From Isosphaeraceae bacterium (GTDB taxonomy: Bacteria; Planctomycetota; Planctomycetia; Isosphaerales; Isosphaeraceae), in assembly GCA_025356475.1 (NCBI GenBank), contig JANXSX010000068.1, positions 18,027-82,026 of the forward strand: DNA of 64,000 nt, in the 5' to 3' direction. Under the pieces are notes generated by a model. The model was not told the origin of the DNA. It made no database searches and saw only the letters and a list, made by a program, of their open reading frames with translations. Position 1 is the first letter of the stretch. Each line of letters opens with the position of its first letter. Positions 28,122-36,822 of this stretch are shown here, one piece after another. The position numbers and the translations under genes are program-made.

Positions 28122-30170
28122 ATGAGCATCCACTCCTCAGATCGTTCAACCCACGCGGCATCCTCGATCGACCGACCGGGTGAACCGCGACGACTCTCGC
28201 GGGTTTTCGCTGAGAAAGTCGTGACGCCCCCGGCTATCTCCGCAACGACAATGTGGGCATTTTGCGGGTGGATCGGCTTTGTTTCTGGTCTTCTGGAAAG
28301 TGGTCTCCACCTCGGCTGGCGACACTTTGGGCCTCGTGTTGGTGACCCGAATCTCTGGGTCAATTGGCACAAGCCCTGGATGGCACCGCTGGCGCTGGCC
28401 ACCTATGGGTTTGCCCTCGGTATCGTTGCCAGCCTGTTTGCTCAGATCACGCCTCGTACAACTGTACGAAGTATACCATATGCCGTGATCTGCATGGGAG
28501 TCTGGAGCATCTTGGGGGTGATCCCTGGGCTGGCGATCTGGGCGGTTTGGTTATTGTGCGCAGGGGTTTCGGTGCGATTGGGATCAATTGCGCGCTTTGA
28601 CTCAATTGGCTTCCGCCGAGTTGCTACGCGCAGTCTCCCCTACATGGGTGGGCTCTGGCTCCTTCTCTTCGTAGGCACGGGTGTTTATCCAACCGTCCGC
28701 GAGTCGTGGGCGTTGACGACAACTCCGTGTCCGCAAGGAAACCAACCGAACGTACTGATGGTCGTCCTGGATACCGTCCGGGCCGACAATCTCAGCATGT
28801 ACGGATATGACCGAGAAACAAGCCCCAACCTGAAACGCTGGTCCTCACGCGGGGTTCGTTTTGAGAACGCCCGATCAACAAGTCCGTTTACGCTTGGCAC
28901 GCACACGAGTTTGTTTACGGGTTTGATGATGTCTCAGACCTCCGCAGGCGTGAGCTCACCGCTTGACAATCAGCGTCGCACCCTGGCCGAGGAACTCCGT
29001 GATCGAGGTTACGCGACAGCCGGCTTTACAGGGAACATTTTCTATGGGAGTGCCCAGTATGGCCTGGATCGTGGGTTCCTCCATTACCACGATATCCCGG
29101 GAAATATCCTGAGACGGGTGACCATCCGCGAGCTGCTCCGCTCGTGCCAGTTGGGCGACTCGCTGATCACCTATCTTGAGCGGCGTTGGAAGATCCTGGC
29201 ACCCATGCAGCGCATGAGGCTAGAGGCAGGCGAGTTGAACCGCGAGGCCCTGACTTGGGTCGACGACAACTCCGATTCCAAACGTCCGTTCTTCTTGTTC
29301 CTGAACTACTTCGATGCCCACTCTCCGTTCCGTCTACCAGGCTACGCTCCCCAACCCTATTCACGTGTAAGCATCGAGGTCCTCAAGAAGAAGATGGAAC
29401 AGCTTGAGAGACTCGAAGAACGCCACGATAAGGATCCCGATGAGGTCGAGCCGGACGAACTCTTAAAACTGCGTACCGAGGTCAACGCTTTCATTAAAGA
29501 TGCCTATGATGACGGCATTACTTGGGTCGATCGCAAGCTTGATGAGCTACTCCAAGAGTTGGATCGCCGGGGGATCCTCAAAAACACGCTTGTTGTCATC
29601 ACCGCAGATCACGGTGAGATGCTCGGTGAACACAACATGATTGGGCATGGCAACAACCTCGATCGCCAGGTTGTTCACGTCCCACTCATGATCATGGGGC
29701 CCGAATCACTCAAGATCCCCGCCGGCCTTCAGATCGAACAACCCGTGAGCCTCAAGGACGTACCCGCCACGATTATGGGACTTCTTGGCAAGGGCGGTGC
29801 AAACCCCCTACCTGGCAAATCCCTCAGCAATTTGTGGACTGGTGCTGGCGGTGAGCAAGAGCCCGTCGTCACTGAAGTTGAACATATGCCGTGGCTGGAG
29901 CGAACTCCGAGAATGCCGGTTGGATATGGCCCGATGTGGCTCATGACAGAAAGGAACTGGAGCTATCGCCGCCAGAACCATGAAAAACAAGGCATGCAAG
30001 AACAGTTGTTCAACATCGAATCGGATCCAGGCGAACTTCGCGACCTCGCGGACGACCCCGATCATCAGGCTCAGCTCCTCACGCTCCGAGCACGATTGGA
30101 TCACGCGTATTCAACGATGACGGTTCCAGCCCGACCCTCGCTCAATGGGCTCTGGAATCGATCGGAATAG
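28122..30170 (+). CDS. Membrane-anchored sulfatase-fold hydrolase lacking the FGly cysteine
   Basis: A 682-residue alkaline-phosphatase-superfamily protein. The first 210 residues carry about four membrane segments (around 45-60, 88-108, 118-150, 178-200); the hydrolase starts at NVLMVVLDTVRADNLSMYGY, with the metal-binding Asp residues. At the nucleophile site the sequence is STSPFTLGTHTSLFTG, so Thr stands where sulfatases have the Cys/Ser that becomes formylglycine (C/S-x-P-x-R). ITADHGEMLGEHNMIGHG supplies the remaining metal ligands. A Thr nucleophile suggests a phosphoesterase or phosphoethanolamine/phosphoglycerol-type transferase rather than a true sulfatase. Substrate unknown. It is divergent from the phosphatase gene. 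Confidence 0.85.
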   Translation: MSIHSSDRSTHAASSIDRPGEPRRLSRVFAEKVVTPPAISATTMWAFCGWIGFVSGLLESGLHLGWRHFGPRVGDPNLWVNWHKPWMAPLALATYGFALGIVASLFAQITPRTTVRSIPYAVICMGVWSILGVIPGLAIWAVWLLCAGVSVRLGSIARFDSIGFRRVATRSLPYMGGLWLLLFVGTGVYPTVRESWALTTTPCPQGNQPNVLMVVLDTVRADNLSMYGYDRETSPNLKRWSSRGVRFENARSTSPFTLGTHTSLFTGLMMSQTSAGVSSPLDNQRRTLAEELRDRGYATAGFTGNIFYGSAQYGLDRGFLHYHDIPGNILRRVTIRELLRSCQLGDSLITYLERRWKILAPMQRMRLEAGELNREALTWVDDNSDSKRPFFLFLNYFDAHSPFRLPGYAPQPYSRVSIEVLKKKMEQLERLEERHDKDPDEVEPDELLKLRTEVNAFIKDAYDDGITWVDRKLDELLQELDRRGILKNTLVVITADHGEMLGEHNMIGHGNNLDRQVVHVPLMIMGPESLKIPAGLQIEQPVSLKDVPATIMGLLGKGGANPLPGKSLSNLWTGAGGEQEPVVTEVEHMPWLERTPRMPVGYGPMWLMTERNWSYRRQNHEKQGMQEQLFNIESDPGELRDLADDPDHQAQLLTLRARLDHAYSTMTVPARPSLNGLWNRSE

Positions 30171-30192
30171 ACAATAGCCTTGACAGAACGCG

Positions 30193-30741
30193 TTAGTCCA
30201 ATTCCATAATCCAGAGTCGCAACTGACTTGGCGCTGGATATAACCAAGGGATGGACGATAGCCTGAACGGCAATTCAGGAGCCTCGACGATGAGAGTGTC
30301 CATGAGATTTCGCTCGCGACATATCTCGATCGCAAGCTTCAGATACCGTCTCAGCAGCAAAACCGGCGGGAACTGATTCCGCTCTGCTAACCAATGGAGT
30401 ACGTCAAGCGCACCCTTGGAACTGTTGCAAGAACGGCAAGCCCAAACCAGGTTTTCACCAGTATTTGCCCCACCGCGTTTGGTTGGGATGAGGTGGTCGA
30501 CCGAGAGAAACTCTCGACTCCCACAGTAGCAGCACGCTTGTGGTAGCACCATCTTCAAACGTTCGTCGATCGCGAGAGGCCCGATCTGCATCGTTTGCTT
30601 GCGCAAACCATTGTAGAGCCTACTACGAATCATGAAATGCATTTGTCCGTATTTTTCAGCCTTCGACTCGATCGCCGAATGCGCCATGGCAAGGTTAGCA
30701 TATGACCAATGCAGCGACTCGCCTACAGTTGTTATCGCCAT
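30193..30741 (-). CDS. HNH endonuclease
   Basis: A 182-residue HNH nuclease. The centre reads CCYCGSREFLSVDHLIP, then RGGANTGENLVWACRSCN: two CxxC knuckles bind structural zinc, and the D-H pair plus the later Asn form the HNH active site. Flanking regions are helical with no other domain. The likely start is ATG 30741; the frame is open to 30858 but that would run into the end of the M16 gene. Such orphan HNH proteins are often parts of mobile or defence systems; here the neighbours are a sulfatase-fold gene (convergent, 22 bp) and an M16 peptidase (same strand, 43 bp upstream), neither related. Confidence 0.85.
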   Translation of the reverse strand: MAITTVGESLHWSYANLAMAHSAIESKAEKYGQMHFMIRSRLYNGLRKQTMQIGPLAIDERLKMVLPQACCYCGSREFLSVDHLIPTKRGGANTGENLVWACRSCNSSKGALDVLHWLAERNQFPPVLLLRRYLKLAIEICRERNLMDTLIVEAPELPFRLSSIPWLYPAPSQLRLWIMELD

Positions 30742-30784
30742 ATCTGTGAGCCTAAAAGAATCAGAAGGCCCTGGGCCGTTTGCC

Positions 30785-33463
30785 TTATGCGCAATCAACT
30801 TCGACCCGAGCTTCACCTCGTCCCAAGATCGGACCGAACTCGACGCGAGTGAGAGCATCGGGGTTGAGATGAAGCTTGGCAGCCTTGCGAACTTGGGCGG
30901 GGGTGACCTCGGCGATCCGGTCTGGCCAAGTGACCGGACTATCGAGCGGGAGTCCGAGACGTTCTAGCTCCAGCAAGTTGTCCGCGCGCTGCTCGACCGT
31001 CTGATAATCGAAGACCCACGACCCTGCAAGGTATCGCCTAGCTTGTTCGACCTCGTCGTCGCTGAATTCGCCCGCGTGGAGGGCTCGAACTTGATCGACG
31101 ACGGCGGCAACAGCGCGTTCCGCATCTTCCGGACTGGTCCCGAGATAGATTCGCAAAAGCCCCGGCTCAAGGTCCGCCGTATCGGTCATCGAGCCCCCGA
31201 CCGCATAGGTTAGGCCTAATTCATCTCGCAAGATGCGGCTCAGCCGATCAGTAAAGCCTGGGCCAGCTCCCAGGATCTGATCGAGGATGCACAAGGCCTC
31301 AAACTGGGGGGTTCGCCGAGTGACCCCCAGGTGACCGATCAAAAGATGAACCTGATTCCCCGCTTGGACGACTCGACGAACTCGAGGACGAGTGCCTCGC
31401 GTGACCCGAGGCGACACGCGAACCGGCTCGGTCGCCGGTTGCCATCGCCCGAAATGAGTCTTTACCAGACTTCGAAGTTGCCTTGGATCGAAGTCGCCGG
31501 CCGCCGCGAAGATGGCCCGATTGGCCCTAAAATGTTGCGAGTGGTGGAGTTGAATGTCGTCGAGGGTCAGCCGAGCGAGATCTCGGAGGCCCCCTCGCGA
31601 ATCGCGACCGTAGGGATGTTTCCCATAAATCAACGCTCGGAAGACCTGTTCCGCCCGAAAGGTCGGGTCGTCTCGATCACCTTGGATGTCGGCCACAATG
31701 CGCCGCTTTGTCCAGGCAAGGGCGTCGGCGGGAAAGGCGGGTCGCAGTATGACGTCGGCCATTAGCTCAACCGCCAGCGGTAGGTCCTCGGCCTTGACCC
31801 GAACCGATACCCCCGTCGAGCCGACCTCAAGGCCACCCCCCACATCCTCAATCGCAGCCGCCAGCGCCTCAGCACTTCGCGTCGTCGTCCCCTCGTCGAG
31901 CAAACGACCTGTGAGCGCGGCAACACCCGGCTTCAACTCCCGAAGTGAGCCCGCATCCAGGTAGATCTCGAGCGCCACAACCCCTGCATCCTTGCGGCGT
32001 TCCGTCAGAATCCGCAGGCCGTTGGGCAGAACCGTTCGCACGGGTGCATAATCGGTCAAACGGGTTGCTTTCCCTGCAATGACTAGGGGCAAAGGCCCCA
32101 AATCAGCGGAGGGAGTCGGCTTCGTCGGCTGCTTACGAGGGGCTGCTTCGGCAGGCATTAACACGGAAACCGCCCGGGCCGGTCGAGGGAGTGACCATCC
32201 TACCGTGATTCCCGACTCGACCAGATAGGCCGACGCCACCCGCCGGATATCGGTCTCGGTGACCATGATTGCCGCCCGATGCTCGGCCTGCCAGTTCCGC
32301 CAATCGTCCCAAAGCGCCTGGGGACCCAGACCGCCCGCCAGTCCAGACAGATCGTCTTGTTCCCACCGCCACGAGGCATCGAGCCGACGCCTGGAACGAG
32401 CCAATTCCTCAGGAGTCGGGCCGGAGTCGGCCAATTCCGCCACCTCAGCGGCGATGGTCGCTTCGATCGCCTCGATCCCAACGCCTTGGGATGCTTCGAC
32501 TTGGATCAAGAACTGACCTGCGAATCTCGCTAGCTCGTTGCCCGCATCGATCCAGGTCACCAACCGATCTCGCTCGACGAGTCGATCCCAGAGTCGCGAC
32601 CGTCTCCCACAGCAGAGGAGATCGCCCAGGACACTGAGCGCAGGGGCGTCGGGATGACCGACGGGGACCGAATGCCAGCCGAGAATGCCCCGCGCCATCG
32701 CATCCGAATCGATAAGCTGGAAGTCGCGACGGCCCAATTGGCGAGGCTCGATCGTCGGAGGTGTTGGACGTACCGACACCCCGCGCGGAATCGAGGCAAA
32801 GTGCTTTTCGATCCGATCCAGAGCATGAATGGGTTCAATATCGCCCACGACGACGAGCACCGCGCCATCAGGACGGTAGTGCATACGGTAGAACGACTTC
32901 AGGTCATCGACCGACAGCCGCGCCATATCCTCCGGCCAGCCCAGGATTGGGTTCCGATAGGGGTGGCGGACATAACTCTGGAGCAAAAACGCCTCATCGA
33001 GCCGACCAAGTGGGGAGTCGAGATCGCCTGCCCGCTCCTCGGCGATGACCTGACGTTCGGCCTCGACCTCGGCATTATCGAACAATGCTCCGGTCATCCG
33101 ATCGGCTTCCACCTCAAGTGCGAGTTCCCAACGATCGGCCGGCAAGGTGAACCAGTAGTGAGTGAAGTCCTCAGAGGTCTCGGCGTTCGTCGAGCCCGCT
33201 GCCGCGAACGCCAGCCGATCGATCTGGCCCTTGCCGAGACGAGCGGTCCCTTTGAACAGCATGTGCTCAACAAAATGAGCCAGCCCCGACTGTCCTGCGG
33301 GCTCGTTGACCGATCCGGCAGGGTAGTAAAGGTCCGAGACCACCACAGGGGCGTTGCTTCTAGGCAACACGAGGGCCTTGAGCCCGTTCGAGAACGTCCG
33401 CTCGTAAACCGGCAGGTCACCCTTCCATGCGGGAGCGGTGGGGGTGGACAATCGACGGGCCAT
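30785..33463 (-). CDS. M16-family zinc metallopeptidase, two-repeat form
   Basis: An 892-residue tandem M16 protein. The catalytic copy has HFVEH in GLAHFVEHMLFKGTARLGKG and the distal Glu in VEAERQVIAEE; the second half (from about residue 450) starts with RTVLPNGLRILTERR and has GVAALTGRLLDEGT at the zinc site, so it is inactive, as in processing-peptidase fusions. Unlike the paralogue at 3064..5850 there is no signal peptide, so this one is probably cytoplasmic. ATG 33463 follows GAGGGGG with seven bases between. Confidence 0.92.
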   Translation of the reverse strand: MARRLSTPTAPAWKGDLPVYERTFSNGLKALVLPRSNAPVVVSDLYYPAGSVNEPAGQSGLAHFVEHMLFKGTARLGKGQIDRLAFAAAGSTNAETSEDFTHYWFTLPADRWELALEVEADRMTGALFDNAEVEAERQVIAEERAGDLDSPLGRLDEAFLLQSYVRHPYRNPILGWPEDMARLSVDDLKSFYRMHYRPDGAVLVVVGDIEPIHALDRIEKHFASIPRGVSVRPTPPTIEPRQLGRRDFQLIDSDAMARGILGWHSVPVGHPDAPALSVLGDLLCCGRRSRLWDRLVERDRLVTWIDAGNELARFAGQFLIQVEASQGVGIEAIEATIAAEVAELADSGPTPEELARSRRRLDASWRWEQDDLSGLAGGLGPQALWDDWRNWQAEHRAAIMVTETDIRRVASAYLVESGITVGWSLPRPARAVSVLMPAEAAPRKQPTKPTPSADLGPLPLVIAGKATRLTDYAPVRTVLPNGLRILTERRKDAGVVALEIYLDAGSLRELKPGVAALTGRLLDEGTTTRSAEALAAAIEDVGGGLEVGSTGVSVRVKAEDLPLAVELMADVILRPAFPADALAWTKRRIVADIQGDRDDPTFRAEQVFRALIYGKHPYGRDSRGGLRDLARLTLDDIQLHHSQHFRANRAIFAAAGDFDPRQLRSLVKTHFGRWQPATEPVRVSPRVTRGTRPRVRRVVQAGNQVHLLIGHLGVTRRTPQFEALCILDQILGAGPGFTDRLSRILRDELGLTYAVGGSMTDTADLEPGLLRIYLGTSPEDAERAVAAVVDQVRALHAGEFSDDEVEQARRYLAGSWVFDYQTVEQRADNLLELERLGLPLDSPVTWPDRIAEVTPAQVRKAAKLHLNPDALTRVEFGPILGRGEARVEVDCA

Positions 33464-33949
33464 ATTTACACCCCCTCGCAATCAATTCCGGCAATAGCAG
33501 CCTCGCCCCCCAGAGTGGTCGGTGGGGCGGGGCGAGAGTCGTTCCACTCCCAGGCCGACCGACTCGGCTCCCCAGGTTAGGATTTAACGCTTCTATCGTC
33601 GCGCGTTTGGGTGCGAATCGCAAGACCTCTCGGACCAAGAACACGGAGAGTCGGACGCCTTGCACCCCTTGAAAATCACATCCCAACGCATGCTTGACTT
33701 CCACGGTTGCGGTAAACGTAAGAATTGGGACAACGAGGCTTGCGAGAGTAACGATTGTTGAGCTATGATGATTGTAGGTGATGTTCCATACGCGGGCACT
33801 CCCTTACTATTGCCCCGCCTTGCGTCAGACCGCGTCGATGCGGCTCTTCGATTCAACCCGCCTTCTCCGAGTGGCAACCGTCGTCTGCGGCGATCACCCT
33901 TTCTTTGTTCTCACTTACTCCCCCCCTTCGATTGTGGAGAATTCGTTCC
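33464..33949. other. Intergenic region upstream of the DUF1559 gene
   Basis: A 486-bp space between divergent genes. No frame in it looks coding. It should contain the DUF1559 promoter; a TATGAT at about 33764-33769 is a possible -10 but its -35 is poor. I see no repeat or strong hairpin. Confidence 0.4.
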
Positions 33950-35041
33950 ATGAGATCCCGTCGTGGTTTCACGCTCATTGAACTCCTCGTCGTCATTGCA
34001 ATCATCGCTGTTCTCATCGCACTTTTGCTCCCGGCCGTCCAGTCCGCCCGCGAAGCGGCTCGCCGGGCCCAGTGCATTAATAACCTTAAGCAGTTGGCCC
34101 TATCGGCCATGAACTTCGAGTCGTCCAACAGCACGCTTCCGCCAGGATATGGCCCTGTACCGATCATCGGAAGCGTTGGAGGACGGGCGACCCCCGTGGC
34201 GCAAACCCTCTCATTCATGGAGCAATCCTCCACCTACGGTGCTTTCAACTTCCAGCATAGCATGAACATCTTTGGCGCAGGTACGGTGAATGACACCGCA
34301 CAGCGACAAATCGTATCTGCATTTGTTTGCCCGTCGGATCCCTCCATCGCTAAGCTCAATGCTGGGGCCGGCACCGAACTCGGCTATACCAACTACTTCG
34401 CAAGCACCGGGGCCTCCTCCGCTCAGGAACTCGGTTCGACCTTCGGCTTCCAGGAGGCGAATAGTGGCCGCGCTGGTGCGTTCACCATCAATTCGCTGAA
34501 CCGTTCCGCCGCCCAATTCCTCGACCCGCCCGCGAATACTCAGCTCAACCCCGAGTACCGCAAGGTCACTGGCGTCCGGATCTCCGAAATCACCGATGGA
34601 ACAAGCAATACTTCACTCTTCTCGGAGACGAAGCGAGGGATCGCAACGGCCAACCTGGCCTCAGATCTGCCAATCGCCTCACTTCTAAACGTCTACATCA
34701 TTAGCGGTGACTTCTCACCCGCCGAGAAACAGATCCCGCCCCTGTCATGTGCGACCTTCCCTGGGACCCGAATTCGTTATCGCGGTCAACAATACTATCG
34801 ATCCTTGCCTCAGAACAACTACTACTCGCACACGATCCCGCCCAACTACGGGAAGTGGGACTGTGGGACAGATAGCTTCGTGGAGTCGCACAACGCTGCC
34901 CGAAGCTACCACTCTGGTGGTGTAAACATCTCGTTCTGCGACGGATCGGTCAAATTCATCAAAGACACCGTGAACATTCTGTCCTGGCAGGCGCTGGGCT
35001 CGCGTGCGGGTGGCGAGGTCATCAGCGCTGACTCGTATTGA
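33950..35041 (+). CDS. DUF1559 prepilin-like protein
   Basis: A 363-residue protein starting [19 protein letters not shown], a class III prepilin leader cut before Phe by prepilin peptidase, followed by the planctomycete hallmark [18 protein letters not shown] and NNLKQLALS. The body has the usual DUF1559 features [13 protein letters not shown], a ~SDGTSNT-like [14 protein letters not shown] and the C-terminal [19 protein letters not shown] (H-x-G-G x8 CDGSV) motif. The family is massively expanded in planctomycetes and thought to form pseudopilin-like surface structures; its exact role is unknown. It is separated from the lipoprotein gene by a hairpin, so the pair may be expressed in unequal amounts. 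Confidence 0.95.
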   Translation: MRSRRGFTLIELLVVIAIIAVLIALLLPAVQSAREAARRAQCINNLKQLALSAMNFESSNSTLPPGYGPVPIIGSVGGRATPVAQTLSFMEQSSTYGAFNFQHSMNIFGAGTVNDTAQRQIVSAFVCPSDPSIAKLNAGAGTELGYTNYFASTGASSAQELGSTFGFQEANSGRAGAFTINSLNRSAAQFLDPPANTQLNPEYRKVTGVRISEITDGTSNTSLFSETKRGIATANLASDLPIASLLNVYIISGDFSPAEKQIPPLSCATFPGTRIRYRGQQYYRSLPQNNYYSHTIPPNYGKWDCGTDSFVESHNAARSYHSGGVNISFCDGSVKFIKDTVNILSWQALGSRAGGEVISADSY

Positions 35042-35069
35042 CCCTTCGAATGATCCACAGGAGCGAACT

Positions 35070-35096
35070 GGGAGTGATCAAACCTCGGTCACTCCC
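35070..35096 (+). terminator. Intercistronic hairpin
   Basis: Perfect 8-bp stem (35070-35077 with 35089-35096) around an 11-base loop, between the DUF1559 gene and the lipoprotein gene. It could be a terminator or an attenuator reducing read-through. Confidence 0.55.
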
Positions 35097-35120
35097 CTCG
35101 CTTCGGAGAAAACCAGAACC

Positions 35121-35564
35121 ATGCGACAGCTTGCGACCCTACTTTCAACCCTGTTTCTCGCATCTACCCTTGGCTGTGGCTCGTCCGGAACCGGCCCGAA
35201 CACCGAGCCGGACGCTCAGCGGAAGGTCGCAATATCCGATGTGGGCGAGCTGCTTCGTACCTACCAAGTCGGTATGAAGAAAGCGCCCAAAACCCAGAAG
35301 GATCTGGAGCGATACGAGATGGGCGCACCTAGCGGATTTGCCGCAGTCCGCAAGAAGGATGTCGTCGTTCAGTGGGGCGTGACCCTCCCTGACCTGGGCG
35401 AAGAGCCTGGCAAGATTCCGTCCGAGGAGGTGTTAGCCTACGAGAAAGACGTCCCCACTTCCGGGGGACTGGTCCTCTTACTTGACCGCACCGTGAAGAC
35501 GTTTACCGCAGATGAATTCAAGGCCGCCAAAAAAGCGGGCGGTGCCGACTCTTCCGCCAAGTAA
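35121..35564 (+). CDS. Small lipoprotein, unknown function
   Basis: A 147-residue product with a lipoprotein signal: MRQLATLLSTLFLASTLGC, lipobox STLGC, acylated Cys at residue 19, followed by Gly/Ser-rich SSGTGPNTEP. The mature part has mixed helix and strand with AFAAVRKKDVVVQWG-like content (here GFAAVRKKDVVVQWG). No family that I can name. Small lipoproteins commonly sit downstream of DUF1559 genes in planctomycetes, which suggests a shared envelope role (inference). The start at ATG 35121 is the only one that exposes the signal. Confidence 0.75.
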   Translation: MRQLATLLSTLFLASTLGCGSSGTGPNTEPDAQRKVAISDVGELLRTYQVGMKKAPKTQKDLERYEMGAPSGFAAVRKKDVVVQWGVTLPDLGEEPGKIPSEEVLAYEKDVPTSGGLVLLLDRTVKTFTADEFKAAKKAGGADSSAK

Positions 35565-35600
35565 CTCCGTCAACTAATTCTCGTTGTCGTACATCGCTTT

Positions 35601-35646
35601 GAGTGACCTTGGTCTCGTATCGCGGGACACCGAGACCTCGTCACTC
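35601..35646 (+). terminator. Terminator hairpin after the lipoprotein gene
   Basis: Left arm 35601-35617 pairs with right arm 35631-35646 (GAGTGAC..GGTCTCG with CGAGACC..GTCACTC), with a small internal bulge and a 13-base loop, 36 bp past the stop codon. Confidence 0.65.
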
Positions 35647-35668
35647 GTGGCATTCCGACCGAGCCAGT

Positions 35669-35890
35669 CTAGACCAGCGGATAGACGGCCATCCCCGCTC
35701 GGGTCGGCTTGATTGGGTGGAGTATGACCACATAATCACTACCGGGTTTGCCGTTGTGATTGCCGTCCAGGGCTCTGCCCGACGTGTCGGTCACCCCACC
35801 GGGCCCGTGGTCTGTCAATCGATAGGTTAGGCGGAAGTTCCAGCGCTTGGGTGGGCTCAACGTGACTCTCGCTGGACGTTGATGGGCGAT
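35669..35890 (-). pseudogene. C-terminal fragment of a planctomycete surface protein
   Basis: On the minus strand the frame ending at 35669 encodes RLTYRLTDHGPGGVTDTSG followed by RALDGNHNGKPGSDYVVIL. This is the pattern (xGVTDxxGxxLDGNxxGxPGxDYV) that closes Ig-like domains of large planctomycete extracellular proteins. It has no signal peptide, no membrane segment and no start site with a ribosome-binding site; only about 70 residues of a normally 500-3000-residue protein remain. I read it as the remnant of a deleted gene. Confidence 0.55.
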
Positions 35891-36102
35891 CTGGGCATTT
35901 CCGAAGGAAAAAGTGACAACTCCCAACCATGCGGTAGACTTTTACGAATGACGCGTTAGCGTTCAGAGTCCTTGTAACCGGGACGCACAGTGGGTCGAGT
36001 ACGGATGATCGTCCTTATCGTATGGCTGTGAGTCTGGTCCACGCCTGTGACCCACGAGAAACACAAACGAAACCCACACACTCGCTCGCTCGCGACCAAA
36101 CC

Positions 36103-36335
36103 AACCCATTGGCAAGATGTAGAGATTATTCGAGGGCGGAACTTCTCATTCGACTCCACTACGAAACGAACCCAATGGTATGATATGACGGTTATGACGG
36201 CAAATGCTCGGACAAGTGGCAAGGAACCGAACGAACCCATTAGTATTCTGTGACGATTGCAAGGGAGACGTATCTTCAACCGTCTCCACTACGAAACGAA
36301 CCCAATGGTATGATGTGACGATTATGACGAAATGG
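36103..36335. repeat. 65-bp degenerate tandem repeat, four copies
   Basis: The core AACCCAATGG (or AACCCATT) recurs at 36103, 36169, 36234 and 36299, a period of 66, 65 and 65 bp. Copies 2 and 4 share ACCCAATGGTATGAT and the following 15 bases almost exactly; copies 1 and 3 share the preceding CTCCACTACGAAACG. Copies 1-2 and 3-4 therefore look like a 130-bp dimer that was duplicated. On the opposite strand the core reads as TGGGTTCGT. Confidence 0.75.
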
Positions 36336-36480
36336 CAGATTCGCAGGGCGTAGTGACGGAAGCGTTCGACCCCAGTCCAGGCAATTGACTCACGGCTCCG
36401 TCACAACCCCCTCCTTGATGGAGAGGAAGAGGTTGATGTGATGGTTTGGCCTTTAATACTAGTTCACCTCCGAGCAGGCC

Positions 36481-36517
36481 GGAACTAGGCGAGCACCCTG
36501 GAGCTACGCCTGGTTCC
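36481..36517. other. Hairpin in the non-coding stretch
   Basis: 36481-36491 pairs with 36507-36517 over 11 bp (one G-T wobble). It is 120 bp upstream of the SRP RNA and could be a decayed palindromic element or a terminator for anything transcribed toward the SRP gene. Confidence 0.4.
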
Positions 36518-36640
36518 TCGGCCCGGAAGCGAAAATAAGACCGACCTTGAGGAGTTGACCTTGCAGATCGCTGCCCCATATCCCACAATAAGATCCTCAT
36601 CTGAGCCAATCGTATTGATTGCCGTTTGGACGAAACGGGA

Positions 36641-36773
36641 GTGGGGTCTGAGGTGAGCCGGGGGGGACCCGGGCAATGGGGGCTTGTGAACCTGGTCAGG
36701 GTGGGAACACAGCAGCCATAAGCATCGCTTTCATGTGCCCGGGAGAACCTCCCCGGCTCACCACAGGCCCCAC
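36641..36773 (+). ncRNA. ffs: Signal recognition particle RNA, small bacterial type (4.5S)
   Basis: The conserved apical domain is present: GGTCAGG (36694-36700), then a GTG/CAC stem closing a GGAA tetraloop (36701-36710), then AGCAGCC (36711-36717), the same as the Ffh-binding loop of E. coli 4.5S RNA with only the closing stem changed by compensating bases. The arms pair far out: 36652-36663 with 36751-36762 perfectly, and GTGGGG at 36641 with CCCAC ending at 36773. The result is a single ~133-nt hairpin with no Alu domain. It lies 49 bp upstream of dnaX on the same strand, the order known from Bacillus (scr-dnaX). Ends are set by pairing and may be off by a few bases. Confidence 0.93.
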
Positions 36774-36822
36774 TTTCCACCCGTCACTCGATTTTCCGAT
36801 GCAACTTTCGGGATGGAGTGGG

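Larger units (their letters stand above)
35565..36640. other. About 1.1 kb without an intact gene
   Basis: Between the lipoprotein gene and the SRP RNA there is no credible intact gene. The stretch holds a terminator hairpin (35601..35646), a decayed protein fragment on the minus strand (35669..35890), a 65-bp tandem repeat (36103..36335) and a hairpin at 36481..36517, each listed separately. Confidence 0.7.

Noticed and set aside
35956..36279. 107-codon minus-strand frame across the tandem repeats
   Set aside because: It is formed by the repeats themselves; the repeat period (65-66 bp) is not a multiple of three in all copies, so frame is not preserved.
36103..36335. CRISPR array
   Set aside because: The repeats are degenerate, the period is 65 bp without unique spacers between identical short repeats, and no cas gene is in the window.
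36676..36822. N-terminal extension of dnaX
   Set aside because: It overlaps the SRP RNA, whose structure is clear; no DnaX has such an extension.
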